From Sulfurimonas sp. (GTDB taxonomy: Bacteria; Campylobacterota; Campylobacteria; Campylobacterales; Sulfurimonadaceae), in the NCBI GenBank assembly GCA_022712845.1, contig JAFLJV010000059.1, positions 1 to 6,188 on the forward strand: a DNA stretch of 6,188 bases. The letters are read 5' to 3'. Under the pieces are notes generated by a model. The model was not told where the DNA came from and searched no databases. It worked only from the letters and a program-made list of their open reading frames with translations. This document shows, piece by piece, positions 1 through 5,801 of this stretch. Within the stretch, counting starts at the first letter, position 1. Each line of letters starts with the position of its first letter. A program made the translations under genes and the position numbers.

Positions 1-2
1 TG

Positions 3-647
3 GCAGGCTTGGCGCTATCAGAACCTTTGAAGACAGACCATACTCCAAAACCTCTACTACAAGTTAAAGGGAAACCTTTAATCATCTGGCACATAGAAAA
101 ACTTGCATCTTTGGGCTTTAATGAGATTGTTATAAATATTGCTCACTTAGGTTATAAAATACCTGAGACTTTAGGCGATGGCTCAAAGTGGGAAGTAAAA
201 CTACTTTACTCTGATGAACAAGATGGTGATGGACTTGAGAGTGCTGGTGGAATTATAAAAGCACTTGCTTTACTTGGAGATGATACTTTTTTAGTTGTAA
301 ATAGCGATATTTTTTGCGATTATGCGTTTGATAAATTTTTTGATTTGGGCAATGATTTAGCTCATCTTATTTTAGTTAAAAATCCAAAGCATAATCCTAA
401 TGGGGATTTTGGATTGATAGATGGCATAGTTTACAATGATGCAAAAGAAAAGTTAACTTTTAGTGGGATCGGTTATTATTCACCTAAACTATTTAAAGAT
501 TTAAAGTGTGAAAGAAGTTCTTTAACTCCTCTTCTAAGAAAAAATATAGAGCATAAAAAAATTAGCGGTTCACTTCATCAAGGTACTTGGCATGATATTG
601 GAACTCCACAAAGGCTGCAAACTATAAATAATAAATATAATTGTTAA
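3..647 (+). CDS. murU: MurU-like N-acetylmuramate-1-phosphate uridylyltransferase, 5' partial
   Basis: Nucleotidyltransferase of the NTP_transferase superfamily, closest in pattern to MurU. MurU makes UDP-MurNAc from MurNAc-1-phosphate and UTP in cytoplasmic peptidoglycan recycling. The frame is open to the left edge, so the true start lies outside; the TTG at position 9 is not a credible start because the conserved A-G of the nucleotide-binding loop is encoded just before it. Numbering from that TTG, visible motifs are HTPKPL (11-16), LGDGS (55-59), LESAGG (76-81, LETGGG in MurU), the metal-site VVNSD (96-100), FSGIGYYSP (151-159) and the C-terminal TWHDIGTPQRL (193-203). The length and the short C-terminus fit MurU rather than long RmlA or GlmU enzymes. 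The N-terminal GxGxR signature is poorly conserved (A-G-L-A-L-S-E-P-L-K-T). Family assignment is firm; the sugar specificity is inferred, and a mannose- or heptose-1-phosphate enzyme is the alternative. It is separated from the next gene by a promoter. Confidence 0.8.
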   Translation, partial: AGLALSEPLKTDHTPKPLLQVKGKPLIIWHIEKLASLGFNEIVINIAHLGYKIPETLGDGSKWEVKLLYSDEQDGDGLESAGGIIKALALLGDDTFLVVNSDIFCDYAFDKFFDLGNDLAHLILVKNPKHNPNGDFGLIDGIVYNDAKEKLTFSGIGYYSPKLFKDLKCERSSLTPLLRKNIEHKKISGSLHQGTWHDIGTPQRLQTINNKYNC

Positions 648-654
648 TGTAATT

Positions 655-682
655 TTGATTTTGATTTTTAAAGTGTTATAAT
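655..682 (+). promoter_or_regulatory. Sigma-70 promoter with extended -10 for the receptor operon
   Basis: A perfect TATAAT lies at 677-682, preceded by TG at 674-675 (extended -10, TGtTATAAT). TTGATT at 655-660 is a fair -35 with a 16-bp spacer. The upstream DNA repeats TTTTGA twice (653-664) and then runs into T5, resembling the periodic T-rich upstream DNA of Campylobacterota housekeeping promoters. Transcription would start near 689, giving a leader of about 20 nt before the ATG at 711. It is the only strong promoter seen in the window and would serve the three genes that follow. Confidence 0.7.
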
Positions 683-701
683 TTAGTGATTAATTGATAC
701 T

Positions 702-704
702 AGG
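702..704 (+). promoter_or_regulatory. Short ribosome binding site that selects ATG 711
   Basis: AGG at 702-704 sits 6 nt before ATG 711. An in-frame TTG at 705 would directly abut it and so cannot use it. This favours 711 as the start of the receptor gene. Confidence 0.5.
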
Positions 705-710
705 TTGCTT

Positions 711-2681
711 ATGTTAAAAATAATATTACTATTTATAACCTTCACTGTTTTGCTGTTTTCTAAAGATGTTGATGAGAGCTTAATCACTGGTTTACAAGAT
801 GATTTGCTAAAGTACTCTCAAATAGCTACAGAGACTAAGCAAAATGTTGATTATATGCCTTATGTTATTTCAGTGCTTAATAACAAAGAGCTTACTAAAT
901 TAGGCATACTTAATCTTCGTGAAGCATTAAGTCTAATTCCAAGTGTTGATATATCAATAAGCATGTTAGGTGTTAAAAATCCGATTTTTCGCGGTTCCAA
1001 TCCTTTTGCAATGGGGCAGTCAAAACTAATAATTGACGGAATTATTGTAAATTCTCAAATGATTAATGCTTACAACCAATACCTTGACATGCCAATTGAC
1101 ATTATCGATAAGATTGAAGTAGTCAGAGGTCCAGGCTCCACACTAAACAATGTATATGCTTATGCTGGCTCTATACATGTAATTACAAAAGCAAATAATA
1201 ACAATAAAGCTAAAAAAGAAAAAAGTATCTTTGCATCTTACGGCTCTGATAACTACAAAATGAGTGGTTTTGTAACCTCATATGAAAACGATGACTTTAA
1301 AATAAGCAGTGATCTTTTTTATCAGGAGCATGATAAAGAACTTCCTGCAGGTCCTGACCGTCTAGGCAACTCTTTAACTGCTCCTCTCTGGCTAGAAAAC
1401 TATGCCTTAGGTCTTAATGTAAGCTACGAAAATTTGTATCTAAAAAGTCGTTTTTCAAGTAATAATAGTGGCGTTAGCTATGGTCAATCATTTATTTTAA
1501 GCGATGATAATTCAGATAATTTAGATATTGAAAATAATTTTGCTGAACTTGGTTACAACTTTAATATTGCAAAAAATATCAAAGCAAAATTATCAGTTAG
1601 TTATTTCGATGAGTCAAGAATATTGCAAAATAAAGTAAAACCAGATACCAATGCAACCTCAAATGATGGAACATATTTTCTTGCTAATTATTCTGAACAG
1701 ACATACTCTCAAAATTTGGAAGTTAAAATATCTTCATTCTCAAATCATCTTATCACAACTGGTATGATTTTCTCTCAAAGCCGTATAAAAAACAACTTAT
1801 CAAAAAAATCAAATGATGATATGCAAAGTTTTTTTTATACAGGTAACCTATTTCTAAACAGCAAAAGAAATCACTCTTCGTTTTATATAGATGATTTGAT
1901 AAACCTAAGTGAAAAAATATCTGTACAGTTAGGTTTAAAGATAGATGCCCACAGTGATGTAAAGACTCAATACAGTCCTAGGCTTGCTATGGTTTATAGA
2001 TATAATGATGAAAATATCTACAAGATTATGTATACAAACTCTTTTCGAGAACCATCATGGAGAGAGCAGTATTTAGCAGGTGCTCCTTATCATAAGCCTA
2101 CAGCAAACTTAGAAAGTGAAAATGTTGATGCATTTGAAGCTGCATATATCAAAAAATTTGACCATAACAAAGATTTTAAAATTAATCTTTTTTATCTTTT
2201 TAACAAAGATCAAATAAATGCTCAAAATACTGATAAAACATTCAGAAACAGTGGTGATGGTGAAATCTATGGTTTTGAAACAGAATTTAGAACTTCATTG
2301 ATAAATAACGATCAGCTTTATCTTAACTACTCTTTTGCTGATGGTGAAAACACTTCTGGTACTATGGCAAATAGTGCACAAAGCATGGCAAAACTATATT
2401 ATATATATAATATAAATAATATGTTTGCTCTATCTTCAGTAATAAAATATATTTCGGATAAAGATCGTACAGATGGAGATAATAGAAAAAAGATTAATGA
2501 TTATGCAACGGTTGATTTTACAGCAACATATTCACATCAACCAAGTGATTTAATTATAAGCTTGAGCTTGAAAAATATATTTGATGAACATCCTGTTTTA
2601 CCTTCACCTGTAGATACTTATCCTACAGACTTCAAACAAGATGGGCAAAGTTTCTTAATCAGAATGAGCAAAAGATTTTGA
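711..2681 (+). CDS. TonB-dependent outer-membrane receptor
   Basis: Predicted 656-residue TonB-dependent receptor, a 22-strand outer-membrane barrel that takes up or senses a ligand using TonB/ExbBD energy. Residues 1 to about 17 are a signal peptide (MLKIILLFITFTVLLFS). A TonB-box-like stretch (DESLITG, 21-27) follows, then the plug at about 47-160. The plug shows P-YVISVL (50-56), LREALSLIP (69-77), FRGS (93-96), KLIIDG (105-110), IDKIEVVRGPGS (132-143) and SIHVITK (154-160). The rest is alternating aromatic barrel sequence ending in Phe, the usual BAM recognition residue. FREP followed by a late LKNIFDEHP motif is typical of the barrel's C-terminal half. Start 711 is preferred over TTG 705 because of AGG spacing and signal peptide quality. 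The gene is first in the operon after a strong promoter, with the next ATG 1 bp past its stop. Nothing identifies the ligand; no Fur box is visible, so iron-siderophore uptake should not be assumed. Confidence 0.93.
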   Translation: MLKIILLFITFTVLLFSKDVDESLITGLQDDLLKYSQIATETKQNVDYMPYVISVLNNKELTKLGILNLREALSLIPSVDISISMLGVKNPIFRGSNPFAMGQSKLIIDGIIVNSQMINAYNQYLDMPIDIIDKIEVVRGPGSTLNNVYAYAGSIHVITKANNNNKAKKEKSIFASYGSDNYKMSGFVTSYENDDFKISSDLFYQEHDKELPAGPDRLGNSLTAPLWLENYALGLNVSYENLYLKSRFSSNNSGVSYGQSFILSDDNSDNLDIENNFAELGYNFNIAKNIKAKLSVSYFDESRILQNKVKPDTNATSNDGTYFLANYSEQTYSQNLEVKISSFSNHLITTGMIFSQSRIKNNLSKKSNDDMQSFFYTGNLFLNSKRNHSSFYIDDLINLSEKISVQLGLKIDAHSDVKTQYSPRLAMVYRYNDENIYKIMYTNSFREPSWREQYLAGAPYHKPTANLESENVDAFEAAYIKKFDHNKDFKINLFYLFNKDQINAQNTDKTFRNSGDGEIYGFETEFRTSLINNDQLYLNYSFADGENTSGTMANSAQSMAKLYYIYNINNMFALSSVIKYISDKDRTDGDNRKKINDYATVDFTATYSHQPSDLIISLSLKNIFDEHPVLPSPVDTYPTDFKQDGQSFLIRMSKRF

Positions 2682-2682
2682 T

Positions 2683-3213
2683 ATGAAAACATTACTACTT
2701 CTAATACTTATATCACTATCACTTTATTCATATGAATTTGATAAACTATTGCTAAGAGCTCAAGCTTCCTTATTTCCAAAAATTATACTCTTAGATCAAG
2801 AAATAAACCTAAAAACAATAGACAACACAGTACTAATAAGCATTATCTATAACAATGATGAAGCTAAAGAAGCCAAGAATTTTAAAAATAATATATACAA
2901 ACAGTATAAAAAACGACTAGGAAATTACAATCTTGTCATTAAAACAGTACATGTAGATGAATTTTCAGATACAGATAACTCTAGTGCATATTTCATTTTT
3001 AATACTTTAGGCAAAAATAAAAAAAATATTATTACTCATGCAATAAAAAATCAGCGTATTTGTTTTAGTTATTCAAATAAATCTTTTGCTAACGACACTT
3101 TGATTAGCTTATTTTTAAAAGAGAAAACATACATATACCTTAATAAATCTGCCCTAAGTAAGTATAAAATTAAATTTACTCCTATCTTTTATAAGATAGC
3201 AAAGGCTATATAA
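2683..3213 (+). CDS. Secreted YfiR-like (DUF4154-like) periplasmic protein
   Basis: A 176-residue protein with an N-terminal signal peptide (residues 1 to about 17, MKTLLLLILISLSLYSY) and a compact mature domain. The assignment rests on three resemblances to YfiR/DUF4154: an early segment with aligned FPKIILLD (31-38), a central VLISIIYNND strand (50-59) followed by an alpha/beta pattern, and the C-terminal run YIYLNKSALSKYKIKF then YKIAKAI, matching the family ending F-x-I-N-L-x-A-A-x-x-x-G-L-x-I-S-S-x-L-L-x-L-A-x-V. In Pseudomonas, YfiR is a periplasmic repressor of the diguanylate cyclase YfiN. Only one cysteine (C127) is present, so the disulfides of Pseudomonas YfiR cannot form. The gene begins 1 bp after the receptor stop, has no good ribosome site of its own, and its TAA shares a base with the next ATG, so translational coupling with both neighbours is likely. 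The family call is by eye and moderate; secretion is confident. Confidence 0.7.
   Translation: MKTLLLLILISLSLYSYEFDKLLLRAQASLFPKIILLDQEINLKTIDNTVLISIIYNNDEAKEAKNFKNNIYKQYKKRLGNYNLVIKTVHVDEFSDTDNSSAYFIFNTLGKNKKNIITHAIKNQRICFSYSNKSFANDTLISLFLKEKTYIYLNKSALSKYKIKFTPIFYKIAKAI
3182..3199 (+). repeat. Perfect 7-bp inverted repeat before the c-di-GMP gene
   Basis: CTATCTT (3182-3188) and AAGATAG (3193-3199) are exact inverted copies around a TTAT loop. They lie inside the last codons of the YfiR-like gene and end 1 nt before the AAAGG ribosome site of the following gene. An RNA hairpin here would end immediately upstream of the Shine-Dalgarno. There is no T-run after it, so it is not an intrinsic terminator. 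A chance palindrome in A+T-rich coding DNA is possible. Confidence 0.5.
3201..3205 (+). promoter_or_regulatory. Ribosome binding site for the PAS-GGDEF-EAL gene
   Basis: AAAGG lies 7 nt before ATG 3213, inside the end of the preceding gene. Together with the TAATG stop-start overlap it gives this gene both its own initiation site and the possibility of coupled re-initiation. Confidence 0.6.
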
Positions 3214-5453
3214 TGCCAAATATATTATTAACTATAAAGACAAAGCTTGTAGTATCATTTATACTTGTGTTAATCTTTATTTTAACACTTATATATCTGA
3301 CTTTCAGTAGCCTTTTTCAAGAATACATGCTAAAAAGTGAAAAAGAAAAAGCCGTATTAATCGCACAAACAATTGAACCAATGATCGGTATAAATTATTA
3401 TTTAGGTTTAAATGCTGATACAAAACAGTTAGCTATACAAACTGTTGAAAACGACAATATAGAATCTCTGCGTATTACTATAAAAGGAAAAGAAGTTTTC
3501 TTTTCACCATATGATGAACAACAGAGATATATTGATATTAAATATCCAATTAAAGACACTACAACTCAGCTTCAAATCGGAACAATTGATATATTTTATA
3601 AGCTTGAAAATTTTGATAAAACATTTAGTGCCATCCAATCAAAAATAATTAAATATATGGCATTTCTTGCCATTACATTTTTACTATTTACACTGCTTAC
3701 CCGTCAACTACTTAACCCTCTAAATCAGATTGCAGACAAGGTGCAAAACTATAAACTTGACTCTACTATAGATTTTTCCAATATTAGAAAAGAGGTAGAA
3801 ACAGATGCCATCATAGAAGCTTTTAAAAAAATGCTAGCAAATGTACATGAGCACACCCTTCTTCTAGAAAGGTATAAGTATGCAGTAGACGAGAGTGCGA
3901 TTGTAAGTAAATCCGATATACATGGCACTATCACCTATGTAAATGATGAGTTTTGTCGAGCATCTGGGTATAGCAGATATGAGCTTCTTGGTAATACTCA
4001 TAAAATTCTAAGGCATCCTCAAACAAAAAATGAAGTTATTAAAAATATCTGGTCCAGACTAAATAAGAAACAAATATGGAAAGGCAGAATCAAAAACTTG
4101 ACCAAAGATGGTCAAACATATCATATTAAAATCACTATAGTGCCAATATTTGATGAAAATGGTAATACTGTTGAGTTTATAAGCTTAAGCCATGATATAA
4201 CACAAATTATAAAACAAAAAGAGCAAATTTTACGACAAACAACCAACAAATTAACAAATATTCCCAATAGAATTAAACTTGAAGAAGATATGAAAACTTT
4301 TCAATCACCAAAACTAGCATTAATTTCGATAGATAATTTTTATGTTATAAATGACTACTATGGCTACGAAACCGGCACTTATACTATAAAAGAAACTGCT
4401 AAAACTATTCAAGAGCATCTAAAAAAACATAGTATTAACATGTATCATATATCTTCTCACGAATTTGCCATGCTTACTAATGATGACATAGGCTATTCTG
4501 CCTTTGATGAAATATATCATGATATATTAAAAATAATAGACAATTATACTATTAATACAAATGGAAATTCATTAAATATATGTGCCACTGCTGGTATTAC
4601 ATACAATCAGCATAATGCTATTTCCAATGCATCTTTAGCGTTACATCATGCTAGAGAAACTGGCAAATCTTCACTTGTATATGAAGAAGCAAGTAATCTT
4701 GTTGGGTTATACAATAACAATATTAAATGGACAAAACGAATCAAAGATGCACTAAATGAAGATAGATTTGTAGTTTATGTTCAGCCTATAGTCGATGCCA
4801 AAACTCTTGAAACAGACAAATATGAGTGTTTAGTAAGAATGATAGATGAAGATGAAAACATTATATCTCCATACCATTTTCTAGATATTTCAAAAAAATC
4901 AAAACTATATCTTGGAATTACACAAAAAGTCATATCTTCATCATTTAAAATATTTTCTCAACTACCTGATAAATCATTTTCTATCAATCTTTCAGTAGAG
5001 GACCTTACCGATAAAACAAACATGAACTTCCTTAAACAAAAAATAAAAGAGTATGATATAGCCTCTCGTCTTGTGCTTGAAATAGTAGAGTCTGAGGGAA
5101 TTGAAAGCTTTGATGAAATAATTCCTCTAATAAATGAGCTCAAACAATTAGGATGTAGCATATCTATTGATGATTTTGGAACTGGTTACTCAAATTTTGC
5201 ATACTTAATGGAGCTTAATGTTGATTATATAAAAATTGACGGTTCACTTATAAAAGATATAGACCATAATATCAACAGCCAAATAATCTCAAAAACTATT
5301 TTAGATTTTGCCGTACAACTTAAGCTTAAAACAGTTGCTGAGTTTATACACAACGAAAGTGTAATGCATTATACACAAGAGATGGGTATAGACTACCTGC
5401 AAGGTTTTCATCTTGGCGAACCTGTGCCAATTGAAACTCTTATGTCTAAATAA
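3213..5453 (+). CDS. Membrane PAS-GGDEF(degenerate)-EAL c-di-GMP phosphodiesterase
   Basis: A 746-residue inner-membrane signalling protein. Two membrane segments (about 11-31 and 147-163) enclose a roughly 115-residue periplasmic sensor whose helix-then-strand pattern (AVLIAQTIEPMI, then IGTIDIFYKLENF) resembles the YfiN-type sensor. A HAMP-like linker follows (about 164-215), then a PAS domain (about 220-331) of the Aer-like type with ELLGNTHKILRHP, a short helix, a GGDEF domain (about 345-492) and an EAL domain (about 505-744). The GGDEF signature is SSHEF (414-418) and no RxxD inhibitory site precedes it, so cyclase activity is unlikely. The EAL domain keeps what look like all metal and catalytic residues: E538 (in ECL), N592, E623/E626, D653-D654 in DDFGTGYS, K674, E710 and Q730 in QGF. 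Hydrolysis of c-di-GMP to pGpG is therefore predicted, possibly tuned by the silent GGDEF domain. It overlaps the YfiR-like gene by one base, which suggests that protein acts on its periplasmic domain. Domain calls are firm; activity and partner are inferred. Confidence 0.92.
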   Translation: MPNILLTIKTKLVVSFILVLIFILTLIYLTFSSLFQEYMLKSEKEKAVLIAQTIEPMIGINYYLGLNADTKQLAIQTVENDNIESLRITIKGKEVFFSPYDEQQRYIDIKYPIKDTTTQLQIGTIDIFYKLENFDKTFSAIQSKIIKYMAFLAITFLLFTLLTRQLLNPLNQIADKVQNYKLDSTIDFSNIRKEVETDAIIEAFKKMLANVHEHTLLLERYKYAVDESAIVSKSDIHGTITYVNDEFCRASGYSRYELLGNTHKILRHPQTKNEVIKNIWSRLNKKQIWKGRIKNLTKDGQTYHIKITIVPIFDENGNTVEFISLSHDITQIIKQKEQILRQTTNKLTNIPNRIKLEEDMKTFQSPKLALISIDNFYVINDYYGYETGTYTIKETAKTIQEHLKKHSINMYHISSHEFAMLTNDDIGYSAFDEIYHDILKIIDNYTINTNGNSLNICATAGITYNQHNAISNASLALHHARETGKSSLVYEEASNLVGLYNNNIKWTKRIKDALNEDRFVVYVQPIVDAKTLETDKYECLVRMIDEDENIISPYHFLDISKKSKLYLGITQKVISSSFKIFSQLPDKSFSINLSVEDLTDKTNMNFLKQKIKEYDIASRLVLEIVESEGIESFDEIIPLINELKQLGCSISIDDFGTGYSNFAYLMELNVDYIKIDGSLIKDIDHNINSQIISKTILDFAVQLKLKTVAEFIHNESVMHYTQEMGIDYLQGFHLGEPVPIETLMSK

Positions 5454-5467
5454 AAATAGCTTTTTAT
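5450..5467 (+). repeat. AT-only inverted repeat spanning a stop and the next start
   Basis: ATAAAAA (5450-5456) and TTTTTAT (5461-5467) are inverted copies with a TAGC loop. The left arm contains the stop of the PAS-GGDEF-EAL gene and the right arm contains the first two bases of the next ATG. All pairs are A-T, so any stem is weak. It is recorded because it is the only structure in this gap and could dampen initiation of the downstream gene. Confidence 0.3.
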
Positions 5468-5750
5468 GCACTATGAGTTTGAAGAGGATGCTGAGCCAAC
5501 TTGGCTGATAAAACAAAAAGAAGATGCTCTACTTGCTGAAACAGCTTACGCTAAAAACGAAAAGATTATCTATAAAAAAGGTGATCAGGTAGGTAACTTT
5601 TTATTTGTTCATTATAATAAAGCTAAAAATAGAGCTACATTTGAGTGTCAAGAATGCAGTAGAAAATTTACTTATAATATCTACAGCATTAAAAATAAAA
5701 AACGGTGTAAGTGGTATAAATTTCATGATAAACCATTTAAAGTCAAATAA
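5466..5750 (+). CDS. Small orphan protein with CxxC zinc-knuckle-like motif
   Basis: A 94-residue protein whose family I do not recognise. The N-terminal 30 residues are acidic and probably helical (MHYEFEEDAEPTWLIKQKED and on). The rest is basic and resembles small zinc-ribbon proteins: a GDQVGNFLFVHY strand segment (39-50), then R-A-T-F-E-C-Q-E-C (56-64), an intervening Y-S-I-K-N stretch, and K-R-C-K-W (79-83). Cysteines are at 61, 64 and 81, with a histidine at 87 as a possible fourth ligand (C-x2-C-x16-C-x5-H). No signal peptide or membrane segment is present, so it should be cytoplasmic; nucleic-acid binding is possible but unproven. ATG 5466 is the only plausible start, since an in-frame TAG lies 9 bp upstream, though no clear Shine-Dalgarno precedes it. 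It lies 12 bp after the phosphodiesterase gene and may be co-transcribed. Being a real gene is supported by position, strand and codon style like the neighbours. Confidence 0.65.
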   Translation: MHYEFEEDAEPTWLIKQKEDALLAETAYAKNEKIIYKKGDQVGNFLFVHYNKAKNRATFECQECSRKFTYNIYSIKNKKRCKWYKFHDKPFKVK

Positions 5751-5790
5751 ACTCTTCTTTTATATACCATCTTTTGTTATCATTATAAAT

Positions 5791-5794
5791 AAGG
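5791..5794 (+). promoter_or_regulatory. Ribosome binding site for the lytic transglycosylase gene
   Basis: AAGG lies 7 nt before ATG 5802. The surrounding 51-bp gap (5751-5801) is A+T-rich and shows no hairpin terminator and no promoter I would trust. Confidence 0.6.
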
Positions 5795-5801
5795 TATTTA
5801 A

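Noticed and set aside
683..705. Fur box overlapping the receptor promoter
   Set aside because: The A+T-rich GATTAATTGATA stretch does not match the GATAAT-type inverted repeat beyond chance.
1829..1836. T8 tract in the receptor gene as a phase-variation switch
   Set aside because: Runs of this length recur in this A+T-rich sequence (for example A8 at 3019-3026); the frame is intact and phase-variable tracts in this phylum are usually long poly-G.
2395..2422. 28-bp A/T-only tract as a regulatory or unwinding element
   Set aside because: It encodes an in-frame barrel segment (LYYIYNINNM) and is explained by Tyr/Ile/Asn codons.
3749..3934. 61-codon reverse-strand ORF
   Set aside because: Lies wholly inside the PAS-GGDEF-EAL gene on the opposite strand; no ribosome site and no recognisable domain.
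4958..5161. 67-codon reverse-strand ORF
   Set aside because: Antisense to the conserved EAL domain; a shadow of its codon pattern.
5450..5467. Intrinsic terminator after the phosphodiesterase gene
   Set aside because: The stem is only A-T pairs and too weak, and the T-run is the stem arm itself.
5301..5516. 71-codon reverse-strand ORF
   Set aside because: Antisense across the end of the phosphodiesterase gene and the start of the next; no supporting signal.
5784..5789. -10 element (TATAAA) for the transglycosylase gene
   Set aside because: A start about 7 nt downstream would fall after the AAGG ribosome site, and no -35 is at a suitable distance.
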